Assembly (NCBI GenBank): GCA_021154885.1
Contig: JAJKHS010000144.1
Span: forward strand, 124,001-188,000
Source: Thermoanaerobaculum sp.
GTDB taxonomy: Bacteria; Acidobacteriota; Thermoanaerobaculia; Multivoradales; UBA5704
Reading direction: 5' to 3'
DNA: 64,000 bases
The notes under the pieces were generated by a model. It had not been told where the DNA came from. It saw nothing but the letters and a program-made list of their open reading frames with translations, and ran no database searches. Positions 7,996-16,400 of this stretch are shown here, piece after piece. The translations under genes were made by a program, and so were the position numbers. How positions within the stretch are numbered: the first letter of the stretch is position 1; each line of letters opens with the position of its first letter.

Positions 7996-8312
7996 TGCGA
8001 CGGGGCGAGATCCGCTGGTATCGGTTCGACAACCCCGACAAGAATCGTCCCGTCCTCCTCCTGACCAGGGATTCGGTCCGCGAATACCTGGGGGAGGTTA
8101 CGATCGCCCCGATTACGACGACCGTTCGCGACATTCCTTCCGAGGTCCTTTTGACTCCTGAGGACGGAATGCCGAAGACCTGCGCGATCAACCTCGATCA
8201 CGTCCAGACCGTGGCGAAGGACAAGCTGGGCTCGCTGATCACAGTTTTGCCGGTCTCGCGAATGACCGAAGTCCGGTCCGCCCTCCTCTTCGCGTTGGGG
8301 TTCAGAGCCTGA
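7995..8312 (+). CDS. mazF: MazF/PemK-family endoribonuclease toxin
   Basis: 105 residues with the MazF fold landmarks: RRGEIRWYRFD at the start, RPVLLLTRDSVREYLGEVTIAPIT and the late strand CAINLDHVQTV. Members are sequence-specific mRNA or rRNA endonucleases blocked by their antitoxin. ATG 7995 gives a TGATG junction with the antitoxin; an in-frame TTG three bases upstream is the alternative start. It is the second of five TA loci or remnants in the first 40 kb. Confidence 0.85.
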   Translation: MRRGEIRWYRFDNPDKNRPVLLLTRDSVREYLGEVTIAPITTTVRDIPSEVLLTPEDGMPKTCAINLDHVQTVAKDKLGSLITVLPVSRMTEVRSALLFALGFRA

Positions 8313-8377
8313 CGATTCAGAGAGTCGTTCTCCCGGGATGGGATAGCATACCGGTGCAGCCAACAAGGAGGACTCTG

Positions 8378-8659
8378 ATGGAAGAGCCCGAAGCAGGCTT
8401 CAACGTGAAGATCACGGACGACGAGCTCAAGGGCCGGTACTCCAACCTGCTCCGCATCACCCATACGCGGGAGGAGTTCATCCTCGACTTCATCAACCTG
8501 GTGCCTCCCCAGGGGATCGTCTCGGCCCGGATCGTCACCAGCCCGGGCCACCTGAAACGGATCATCCGCGCCCTGGCCACCAACCTGGAACGCTACGAGC
8601 AGACCTTCGGCCCGATCCAGGAGGCGCCAGAGCCGAGCGGAGACGACAGCATCCATTAA
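8378..8659 (+). CDS. DUF3467-family small protein
   Basis: 93 residues from ATG 8378, which has AAGGAG seven nt upstream; the longer frame starting at 8354 lacks one. The sequence FNVKITDDELKGRYSNLLRITHTREEFILDFINLVPPQG followed by ARIVTSPGHLKRIIRAL is typical of DUF3467, a widespread small bacterial family without an established role. It is tightly followed by the GWxTD lipoprotein, suggesting co-transcription. Confidence 0.8.
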   Translation: MEEPEAGFNVKITDDELKGRYSNLLRITHTREEFILDFINLVPPQGIVSARIVTSPGHLKRIIRALATNLERYEQTFGPIQEAPEPSGDDSIH

Positions 8660-8698
8660 AGAAGGCGCCGAACCTTCGGAGGAGGCCGCCGAGTCGAA

Positions 8699-9328
8699 AT
8701 GGCTGGAGGCAATCGAGCGCGGAGACGGCTCGCCGCCGTCCCGCTCCTGCTGTTGCTGCTCCTACCGGGTTGCCAGCCCATCCCGCCCCGCACCGGTGGC
8801 GGTCTGGACGAGGGGCCCACCCGCTGGCTCATGCTGCCCGACGAGGTTCGTCAGTATCGACGCATTCACTCAACGCGCGAGACCGTGGACTTCAACGAAG
8901 CCTTCTGGCGCCGGCGCAACCCCGATCCGGCGGCGCACGGCAACGAGTTTGCCAGGACCTTCTACGAGCGGGTGGAGGCCGCCGACCGCCTCTACTCCGA
9001 GGGCGGCGTCCGCGGCAGCCTCACCGACCGCGGCCGGGCCCTGATCCTTCTCGGGCCGCCGCCCGTGCTGCGCTACGGTCAGAAGAAGGTCCCGGCCTGG
9101 GACCCGGGCCACCCCGGATCGCCCTCCAACGTCCACACCCACGGCATCGTCCTCGAGTCCTGGGTCTACCCGCTCACCGAGCTGCCACCCACCCTGGCCG
9201 AGCGCATCCAGGAGGACGAGCCGCGGCCGGAGATCGTCCTGGTCTTCGCGGCCGAGCCCCGTCATACTCATCTCATCGACGGCGAGAAGTACCTCGACAT
9301 GGCGGCGCGCGCGGCCGTCCGGGAGTAG
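8699..9328 (+). CDS. GWxTD-domain lipoprotein
   Basis: 209 residues with an N-terminal signal and lipobox (LLLLLLLPGC, cysteine near residue 25), so probably membrane-anchored. The segment from TRWLMLPDEVRQYRRI through FNEAFWRRRNPDPAAHGNEF and RTFYERVEAADRLY to GSLTDRGRALILLGPP matches the GWxTD domain, found mainly in Acidobacteriota, Bacteroidota and relatives. The function of the domain is unknown. It is in tandem with DUF3467 and the Coa1-like gene. Confidence 0.75.
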   Translation: MAGGNRARRRLAAVPLLLLLLLPGCQPIPPRTGGGLDEGPTRWLMLPDEVRQYRRIHSTRETVDFNEAFWRRRNPDPAAHGNEFARTFYERVEAADRLYSEGGVRGSLTDRGRALILLGPPPVLRYGQKKVPAWDPGHPGSPSNVHTHGIVLESWVYPLTELPPTLAERIQEDEPRPEIVLVFAAEPRHTHLIDGEKYLDMAARAAVRE

Positions 9329-9338
9329 GAGGTTGGGA

Positions 9339-9785
9339 ATGACGAGCTCCGACATCACGGCACCGAGCCGCAACTGGTGGCAGCGCAACTGGAAGTGGTT
9401 CGTGCCCACGGGCTGCGTCGCGATCCTGGCTCTCTTCGCAGCGTTCGTTTTCTCGCTCGTCTTCTTCGTCTTCTCGGTCATTCGCCATACGGACGTCTTC
9501 CGGGACGCCCTGGAGAAGGCCAAGGCGAACCCCCAGGTCCGCGCCGAGTTGGGCGAGCCCATCCGCGAGGGCTGGTGGCTCAGCGGGAGCGTGAACACCT
9601 CGGGAGCGTCCGGCAACGCGGACATCTCCATTCCTCTGAAAGGCTCCAGGAAGGACGGCACTCTCTACGCAGTCGCCCACAAGTCGGCGGGGGAATGGAC
9701 CTACGACCGGCTGGAGGTGGCCGCCGACAGGCGGGCGGGGCGGATCAAGCTGCTGGAGGTGGTGCGGGGAGACGCCGAGCCCTGA
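9339..9785 (+). CDS. Coa1-like single-pass membrane protein
   Basis: 148 residues from ATG 9339, which has AGGAGG six nt upstream; the TTG two codons earlier is less likely. One membrane segment (about residues 22-47) follows a short basic N-terminus; the remainder resembles the Coa1/DUF3592-like fold (RHTDVFRDALEKAKANPQVRAELGEPI, then a beta-rich half). Coa1 assists cytochrome oxidase assembly in mitochondria; bacterial homologues are mostly uncharacterised and no oxidase genes are nearby. Confidence 0.6.
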   Translation: MTSSDITAPSRNWWQRNWKWFVPTGCVAILALFAAFVFSLVFFVFSVIRHTDVFRDALEKAKANPQVRAELGEPIREGWWLSGSVNTSGASGNADISIPLKGSRKDGTLYAVAHKSAGEWTYDRLEVAADRRAGRIKLLEVVRGDAEP

Positions 9786-9820
9786 GCGTTCCGGTCTGAG
9801 CCTCGCGCTACACTCCCCCC

Positions 9821-10888
9821 ATGGATCACCCCCTCGTCCTCGGCATCGAGACCTCCTGCGACGACACCGCCTGCGCCGTGGTGGACGGCGCAGGGCGGGT
9901 GCTGTCGTCCGTGGTCTCCAGCCAGCTCGCCGCCCATCGCCCCTATGGCGGCGTGGTTCCCGAGATCGCCTCCCGCGAGCACCTGTCGAACTGGCCCGCG
10001 GTGAGCCGCGAGGCCCTGGAGCGGGCGGGCGTCGGGCTGCGCGAGGTGGAGGTGGTGGCCGCCACGCGCGGCCCCGGCCTGGTGGGGGCCCTGCTGGTGG
10101 GCCTGTCGCTGGGCAAGGCCATCGCCTTCGCCGAGGGGCGGCCGTTCCACGCCGTCCACCACCTGGAGGGGCATCTCTTCTCGCCCTTCCTCCGCGCCCC
10201 GGGCGACCCGGCCGCGCCCGAGCCGCCGCCCGCCCGGTTCGTGGGCCTGGTGGTCTCGGGCGGGCACACCTCGCTCTTCGCGGTGGAGGACGGCGCGGTC
10301 TCCACCCTGGGGGAGACCCGGGACGACGCCATGGGCGAGGTCTTCGACAAGGTCGGCAAGCGCCTCGGCCTCCCCTATCCCCAGGGGCCGAGGGTGGACG
10401 AGCTCGCCGAGCTGGGGACGCCGGGGGCACGGCCGCTCCCCGTCTCCCGCTTCGGCCGCTTCAGCGATGGCCTCGACTTCTCCTACTCGGGCCTCAAGAG
10501 CCAGACCCTGTTGGAGATCGAGCGCCTGGAGCGGACGCTCGGTGCGATCGATCTCGGCGACGGCTCCAAGCCGCCGCAGCCGGTCCTCGACCTCCTCGCC
10601 GGCTTCCGCGCCGCCGCCGTCGGCCAGGTGCTCGACCGCCTCGACCGCCTCCAGCAGCGCCAGCCCATCGGCACCCTCGCCGTCTCCGGGGGAGTGGCCG
10701 CCAACCGCCTGCTGCGGCGGGAGCTGCCCGCCTGGGCGGAGCGCAACGGCGTGGACCTCCGGCTCGTGCCCCTGGTCTACTCCGGCGACAACGCCGCCAT
10801 GATCGCCCACGCCGCTCTCCTGCGCCACCGCAGGGGAGTAGTGGACGACCTTTTTGCGGCGGAAGCCGAGAGCCGCATCCCGATCTAG
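9821..10888 (+). CDS. tsaD: tRNA N6-threonylcarbamoyladenosine transferase
   Basis: 355 residues, full length for TsaD, which with TsaB and TsaE transfers threonylcarbamoyl from its AMP adduct to A37 of ANN-decoding tRNAs. Hallmarks: LGIETSCDDTACAVVD at the N-terminus, metal-binding HxxxH in AVHHLEGHLF, SGGHTSLF, and SGGVAANRLLR with the late Asp in YSGDNAAMIA. TACACT ends six nt before the ATG, so this essential gene appears to be transcribed leaderless. It is followed by a hairpin at 10918. Confidence 0.95.
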   Translation: MDHPLVLGIETSCDDTACAVVDGAGRVLSSVVSSQLAAHRPYGGVVPEIASREHLSNWPAVSREALERAGVGLREVEVVAATRGPGLVGALLVGLSLGKAIAFAEGRPFHAVHHLEGHLFSPFLRAPGDPAAPEPPPARFVGLVVSGGHTSLFAVEDGAVSTLGETRDDAMGEVFDKVGKRLGLPYPQGPRVDELAELGTPGARPLPVSRFGRFSDGLDFSYSGLKSQTLLEIERLERTLGAIDLGDGSKPPQPVLDLLAGFRAAAVGQVLDRLDRLQQRQPIGTLAVSGGVAANRLLRRELPAWAERNGVDLRLVPLVYSGDNAAMIAHAALLRHRRGVVDDLFAAEAESRIPI

Positions 10889-10917
10889 CGGAAGATCAGC
10901 TCTTTCCAGAAAGATCA

Positions 10918-10943
10918 TTCGGTGAAACTGGAGATTCACCGAA
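10918..10943. promoter_or_regulatory. 9-bp inverted repeat upstream of the Lrp-type gene
   Basis: TTCGGTGAA and TTCACCGAA are perfect complements separated by 8 nt. It may be a regulator site for the Lrp-type gene or a hairpin ending tsaD mRNA; no U-tract follows, which favours an operator. Confidence 0.5.
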
Positions 10944-10964
10944 CGTTGTCTTGCATTTCTCCGC

Positions 10965-11005
10965 CATTCGGGATACGATCTCATTCCTGAGGAGATTCCC
11001 GAATG
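10965..11005 (+). promoter_or_regulatory. Inverted repeat that pairs with the Lrp start codon
   Basis: CATTCGGGA (10965-10973) is perfectly complementary to TCCCGAATG (10997-11005), whose last three bases are the ATG. The ribosome binding site GAGGAG lies in the loop. The left arm shares CATTCGG with the upstream repeat at 10917, so both may be Lrp sites, or the hairpin may limit initiation. Confidence 0.5.
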
Positions 11006-11515
11006 ATCGACGAGACAGACATCAAAATCCTGACGATTCTTCAGCAGAACGCCCGGACCTCCAACGCCGAGATCGCCCGGCAGGTGGAGATGGCTCCGTC
11101 TGCCGTGCTGGAGCGGATCCGGCGTCTGGAAGCGCGGGGAGTGATCCAGGGGTACGAGGCGCGGATCAGCCCCGAGGCCCTGGGGCTCGGCCTGCTGGCC
11201 TTCATCTTCGTAGCTTCGAGCGACATGTCGGCGGAGCTGAAGACGGCGGAGCAGTTGACCCGCATCCCGGAGGTCCAGGAGGTGCACCACGTCGCGGGCG
11301 AGGACTGCTTCGTGCTCAAGGTGCGGGTGCCGGATGCCAGGAGTCTGGGCCGGCTGCTGCGCGAGCGAATCAGCGCCATCCCCACCGTGCGTTCGACGCG
11401 CACGACGGTGGTGCTGGAGACGATCCGTGAGAGCAGCCAGTTCCCCCTGCGCGCGCCAGTGTCAGCCGTGTCGGAATTGCCGGGGTCGATTGCGGAGGAG
11501 GTGTTCCATGACTGA
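11003..11515 (+). CDS. Lrp/AsnC-family transcriptional regulator
   Basis: 170 residues: an N-terminal winged helix-turn-helix (IDETDIKILTILQQNARTSNAEIARQV, recognition helix around MAPSAVLERIRRLEARGVI) and a C-terminal RAM ligand domain (FIFVASSDM, VQEVHHVAGEDCFVLKVRV). Members sense amino acids and often control a neighbouring exporter. Here the EamA gene starts within the last 8 bp, so the pair is an operon and the transporter is the likely target. Palindromes at 10918 and 10965 suggest autoregulation. Confidence 0.9.
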   Translation: MIDETDIKILTILQQNARTSNAEIARQVEMAPSAVLERIRRLEARGVIQGYEARISPEALGLGLLAFIFVASSDMSAELKTAEQLTRIPEVQEVHHVAGEDCFVLKVRVPDARSLGRLLRERISAIPTVRSTRTTVVLETIRESSQFPLRAPVSAVSELPGSIAEEVFHD

Positions 11516-12518
11516 GTCTACGAGCAGGACGCCCCGTGCGTCCAGGCTCCAGGTGGCGGTCGCCCTGGGTGCCGTCTACCTCATCTGGGGGTCGACCTAC
11601 CTGGCGATCCGCTTCTCGATCGAGACGATCCCTCCCTTCCTGATGGCGGGCTGCCGCTACCTGACGGCCGGAGTGGTGCTCTACGGCTGGTCGCGTTTCC
11701 GCGGCGCGCCGCGCCCGACGCGGATCCAGTGGCGCTCGGCGCTGATCCTCGGCGCCTTCCTCCTGCTGATCGGCAACGGCGGCGTGGTGTGGGCGGAGCA
11801 GCGCGTCCACTCCGGCCTTGCGGCGCTGCTGATCTCCACCGAGCCGTTGTGGATCGTGCTCCTGTTCTGGCAGCAGACGGGCCGCAAGCGGCTGGACTGG
11901 CGGGTGATGACCGGTCTCGTCCTCGGCTTCATCGGCTTGGTGCTGCTGGTGCGGCCGGGGTCGGGCGCCGTCAACCCTCTGGGCGCGGTCGCGCTGGGGC
12001 TCGCCTCGCTGAGCTGGGCGTGGGGCTCGCTCTATGGCCAGCGGGCGCCGCTGCCGTCCTCGCCGCTCGCCACCACCGGCATGCAGATGCTGAGCGGCGG
12101 CGCCCTGCTGCTCCTCGCCTCGGCCCTGACCGGCGAGCCGTCCCGCTTCGCCCTGGCGGCGGTGTCGGCGAAGTCGCTCCTGGCGCTGGGCTACCTGATC
12201 GTCTTCGGGGCGATCGTGGCCTTCACCGCCTACGTCTGGCTGCTGCGGGTGGCGTCCCCGGTGCTGGTCTCCACCTACGCCTACGTCAACCCGGTGGTGG
12301 CGGTCCTCCTCGGCTGGCTCTTCGCCGGTGAGCCGCTGACCGGCAAGACCCTGGGAGCGGCGGCGGTGATCCTCACCGGAGTGGCCCTGATCAGCAGCGC
12401 TCAAGGGAGGCGATCGGCGCCGGAGGGGGAGCGGGAACAGATCGAGCGGGTCAGGACGGACCCGGAGCTGGCGGAGGAGCCGGTGGCGATCGAGGTGGAG
12501 GCGTGCGCGGCGCGGTGA
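11508..12518 (+). CDS. EamA/DMT-family transporter
   Basis: 336 residues with ten predicted membrane segments and two EamA repeats, starting AVALGAVYLIWGSTYLAIRF, a signature of YedA/RhaT-like drug/metabolite exporters. It begins at ATG 11508 inside the end of the Lrp gene. The coupling suggests export of an amino acid or related metabolite, which is inference. Its C-terminal 30 residues are hydrophilic, and the stop codon is immediately followed by the repeat array. Confidence 0.85.
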   Translation: MTESTSRTPRASRLQVAVALGAVYLIWGSTYLAIRFSIETIPPFLMAGCRYLTAGVVLYGWSRFRGAPRPTRIQWRSALILGAFLLLIGNGGVVWAEQRVHSGLAALLISTEPLWIVLLFWQQTGRKRLDWRVMTGLVLGFIGLVLLVRPGSGAVNPLGAVALGLASLSWAWGSLYGQRAPLPSSPLATTGMQMLSGGALLLLASALTGEPSRFALAAVSAKSLLALGYLIVFGAIVAFTAYVWLLRVASPVLVSTYAYVNPVVAVLLGWLFAGEPLTGKTLGAAAVILTGVALISSAQGRRSAPEGEREQIERVRTDPELAEEPVAIEVEACAAR

Positions 12519-12985
12519 AAGTTCCCGCGGTTCCGGGAAACTTTTCTGGAACCTGGAAAACCTTCTCGCGCCAACGGGAAGCTTTCCCAGCGGCTGGAGA
12601 ACCTTCTCAGCGGCGCGGAAAACTTTCCCGGAATCTGGAGAACCTTCTCAGCGCCGCGGGAAACTTCCCAGGCTGGCGGAAAGCTTTCTCGGCGGCTGGA
12701 GAACTTTTCCAGTGGCTGGAGAAGTTTCTCAGCGGCGCGGAAAACTTTCCTGAAACCTGGAGAACCTTCTCGGCGCCGCGAGAACCTTCTCGGGCCGGCT
12801 GAAAACTTTCCCAGCGGCCGGAGAACCTTTCCAGCAGTCTGGAGAAGTTTCTCAGCGGCCTGGAAAACTCTTCCAGCCGGCGAGAAAGTTTCCGGCTCAG
12901 CTCGAAACCCTCCGCGGGGCAACAGCGACTCTCCGCAGGCCATTGAAAGCTTCAGAATCATCCCGGAAGGTTCCCGCCAGCTCTG
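12514..12985. repeat. Degenerate tandem array of about 20-21 bp palindrome-like units (array 1)
   Basis: About 18 clear units and several decayed ones, each close to GGARAACYTTYYCAGCGGCN, with an imperfectly palindromic core such as GAAAGCTTTC. Units are 19-21 bp (mean about 20.5). A higher-order period is visible: the unit GGAGAANNTTCTCAGCGGC recurs at 12596, 12718 and 12841, that is 122 and 123 bp apart or six units. Because 20- and 21-bp units alternate, the reading frame shifts along the array, so it is unlikely to code. It begins at the eamA stop codon. Confidence 0.85.
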
Positions 12986-13057
12986 ACGATCTTCCCGATC
13001 CCTGGAGTCCATGGCAGCCGCCTCCGCTCACTCCGCGCCTTCCGCCTCCTGAGGATC

Positions 13058-13084
13058 TGGACACGGTAGACAATCGTCTATACG
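13058..13084 (+). promoter_or_regulatory. Promoter/operator of the antitoxin remnant
   Basis: TGGACA (13058-13063) and TATACG (13079-13084) flank a perfect inverted repeat TAGAC-AATC-GTCTA (13067-13080), the arrangement expected of an autoregulated antitoxin promoter. Confidence 0.45.
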
Positions 13085-13103
13085 CTTAAGAATAATCCAG
13101 AGT

Positions 13104-13427
13104 ATGAAAGAAACCGCCGCTGAACCGTATCGGGACATCGATTTCTCGCAGGCGAAGCGCGGGCCTGTGGTCAAGCCCGAGCCGGGCAAGACCAAGATCT
13201 CCATCCGCTGGACAATTCGGTGATCGACTCCTTCCGTGCCCTCGCCGACCAGGCCGGAGGAGGCAATTACCAGACTCTGATCAACGACGTTGGTCGCGTA
13301 TCTGCACCAACAGACGGTGCTTGACGCCGTTCGACAGGTCGTCCGCGAGGAGCTGAAGGCGGCCCCTCGCCGGGCGCGGTCCCATCAGGCCACTCCGCGC
13401 TCGAAAGCGGCGGCGGCCGGGAGATGA
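13104..13427 (+). pseudogene. Frameshifted BrnA/CopG-like antitoxin
   Basis: ATG 13104 opens a frame reading MKETAAEPYRDIDFSQAKRG and then PGKTKISIRW before a premature stop near 13220. The expected continuation is in other frames: LDNSVIDSFRALADQAGGG with NYQTLIND, then LVAYLHQQTVLDAVRQVVRE to TGA 13427. Two small indels (near 13209 and 13290) would restore one protein of about 107 residues. KISIRLD plus GGGNYQTLIN resembles BrnA-type antitoxins. No BrnT-like toxin lies nearby, so this is an orphan in decay unless the indels are assembly errors. Confidence 0.7.
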
Positions 13428-13438
13428 GGCGAAGAGCT

Positions 13439-13469
13439 GACGGGCTGTCGCGCTTTGCGACAGCCCGTC
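13439..13469. terminator. 13-bp hairpin between convergent genes
   Basis: GACGGGCTGTCGC pairs perfectly with GCGACAGCCCGTC around a GCTTT loop. It lies between the antitoxin remnant (+) and the BNR protein (-). There is no U-tract on either strand, so it may be a rho-assisted or bidirectional transcription barrier. Confidence 0.55.
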
Positions 13470-13485
13470 GGAGCTCTGGTGGCGC

Positions 13486-16400
13486 CTACTCGCCCCCGCC
13501 CCCCTTCTTCACCTCGATCGGCTTCTCCTCCGGCAGCAGCCGGAGCTTGGCGTCGTCCACCTGCTTGCGGAAGGCGGCGACGTCGGTGGCGAAGAATCTG
13601 TTGAAGTCGACGAGGGCGGCGGCCACCGCCGATTCGGCCTGGCGGAGGTACTCCAGGTGTGTCGGGCTCGGCGGGGCCCAGGAGGAGAGGATGTAGCCGA
13701 AGGGGTAGCCGACCTTGCTCAGCACGTCGGTCTCCGGCTGGATGCCCGGGGCGTCGTAGGGGATCCAGAGCCGCCGCTCGAGCTTGGTCAGGTCGGCCTT
13801 GAGCTTGCCGCCCGCTTCGACCAGAGGGTCCGGCTTGGCGTCGGCGGGCGCGCCTTCCTTCTTCGGGACCTTGGCGATGACCGTGTCCACGTCGGAGCGG
13901 GTCTTGCGGATGCGCTCGACAGCATCGGCCAAGGCGTCGTTGAGGGCTCCCACCCGCGCCAGGGCGTCCTCCCGCTGGCGCCAGTCCGCCTCGGTGTTGC
14001 GGGTGCGGGGATCGGCTAGGACGCGGACGGTCCCCTTCGCCTCGTGGCCGCCATACTTCACGGTCACGGTGTAGGTGCCGGGGGTCACCTCCGGACCGGC
14101 GGGGTGCGGGGGCGGCGGCTCCTCCTGGGGGAACCGCTTGAAGCCGTCCCGCCGCAGGTTCCAGGCCACGCGGTTGAGCCCCCGGGTGACGGGAGCGGTG
14201 AAGGTGCGGATCGTCCTGCCTGCGGCGTCCGCGATCCGGATCTCGGCCTCGGGGGGCTTCTCCTCGCCGGCGTTCGGCTTCGCCGCCTCCTCAGGCTTCT
14301 TTTCTCCCGCTTTCTCCTCGGGTTTTCCACCGGGGCCTCCCGGCTGCTCCTGGGGCTTGAGCTCGCGGGCGCTCTTCGGCGGCGGGGCCGAGGGGGTTGT
14401 CTCCTTCTCCTTGCGCTGGGCCGCCCGCTCTTCGATCTTGCGCTGCCTCTCCTTCTCGGAGTCGGGTAGGGGGAGGCCGGGCACGTTCAGAGAGAAGGTG
14501 ATGAGGGCGCCGTAGTCCCGGTTTTGACCCCGGAACTCGGCCGACCCGAGGCCGAAGCCGCCGGGCTCCGGGGCGCTCCAGTGCTGCTGGGCGTCGCCGG
14601 TCTCGTAGAGGTGGAGCGGCTCGGCCATCGTCTTCTCGGTGAGCGTCCGCAGCGGCCGGAGGTCGTCCAGCACATAGAGGGCGCGGCCGTGGGTGCCGAT
14701 GATCAGGTCGTGATCCCGCGGGTGGATGGCGAGGTCCATGACCGAGGTGGTGGGCACGCCGTGCCGCCATTGCAGCCAGCGCCCGCCGCCGTCCTGGGAG
14801 ATCCAGAGGCCGAATTCGGTGCCGAGGAAGAGGAGGTCCTTGTCGACCGGGTCCTGCTCGAGGGCCAGGGCGTAGCCCCGCAGGTCCCGGGTCGCCAGGC
14901 TCTTCCACGTCTTCCCCCAGTCGTTCGTCTGGTAGACGTAGGGCGTGAAGTCCTCCCGCCGGTGGTTGTCGAAGACCACGAAGGCCGAGGCGGTGTCGAA
15001 TTTCGACGGCGTGACCTTGGGGATCCAGGTGTTGGCCGGCACGCCGGGGACGTTCTTCTCCAGGCTCGTCCAGGTCTTGCCGCCGTCGCGGGTGACGTGC
15101 AGCCGGCCGTCGTCCGTCCCCACCCAGATCACCTCCTTCTCCTTCGGGCTCTGGGCGATCGAGAGGATGGTGGTGAAGGTCTCGGCTCTGGAGGCGTCGG
15201 GCGTCAGGCCGCCGCTCTCGTCCAGCTTCTGCCACTCGGGGTTGTTGGTGGTGAGGTCCGGGCTGATGGCGGTCCAGGTCTCGCCGCGGTCGGTGGATTT
15301 GTAGAGGAACTGGGAGCCGGAGTAGATCGTGCCCGCGTCGAAGAGGTCCGTCGCCATGCCGGCGTTCCAGTTGAAACGGTTCTTGCCGCCGGTGGGCGGA
15401 GCGGGCTTGATGTCGCGCCCCTCGCCGGTCCGCAGGTCGAAGCGCCAGAGGCTTCCGCCCTGCCACTCGGAGAAGACGTAGTTGGGATCGAACGGGTCGG
15501 GGCGGACGTCGAAGCCGTCGCCGGTGCCCACGAACTTCCACTCGTAGCTGCGGATTCCGCCGTCCTGCCAGACGGTGTTGGGCCCGCGCCAGGAGCCGTT
15601 GTCCTGCAGGCCGCCGTAGACGTTGTAGGGCGTCTGCAGGTCGACCGCCACGTGGTAGAACTGGGCGAGGGGGAGGGTGGTGACGAAGGTCGCCGTCCGT
15701 CCGCGGTCGCGGCTGACCGCGACGCCGCCGTCGTTGCCCAGGTAAAGGAGGTTGGGATTCCGGGGGGCGATCCACATCGCGTGGTAGTCGCCGTGGATCA
15801 GCGCGCCGGAGATCAGGTCCGAGAAGCTCCTGCCGCCGTCGTTGGACACCCGCACGTTGAAGTCCAGGCTGTAGATACGGTCGGGCAACTCGGGGTCGAC
15901 CCGCAGGTGGGAGAAGTAGAAGGGGCGCGGGTCGGCGTCATAGCGCTCATTGACCTTCTTCCAGGTGCGGCCGCCGTCGTCCGAGCGCACCACGGCGCTC
16001 TTCTCGGCCTCCACCGTGGCGTAGACCACCTCGGGACGGGAGCGGGAGATGGCGAGGCCGATGCGGCCGAGGTCCCCCTTGGGCAGGCCGTCCTCCGGGG
16101 TGATCGGCTTCCAGGTGCGGCCGCCGTCCCAGGTGACGTAGAGCCCGGAGCCCGGGCCGCCGGACTTGAAGAACCACGGCCAGCGCCGGAACTGCCACAT
16201 GCCGGCGAACAGCTTGTTGGGGTTCGACGGGTCGATGACGAGGTCGGAGGCGCCGGTGCGCGGGTCGACGTAGAGCACCTTGCTCCAGGTCCTGCCGCCG
16301 TCCTCGGTCTTGAACACGCCGCGCTCCGGGTTCTCGCCCCACTCCTGCCCCAGGGCCGCGATCCAGGCGACGTCGGGGTTGGTGGGGTGGAGGACGATGG

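Noticed and set aside
12514-12985. CRISPR array
   Set aside because: Units are contiguous with no unique spacers, are too short, and no cas genes are nearby. The same applies to 58041-58590.
12401-13012. Minus-strand open frame of 203 codons through array 1, with apparent 7-residue repeats
   Set aside because: Heptad-like repeats follow automatically from a 21-bp unit. Alternating 20- and 21-bp units shift the frame, both strands are open, and there is no ribosome binding site.
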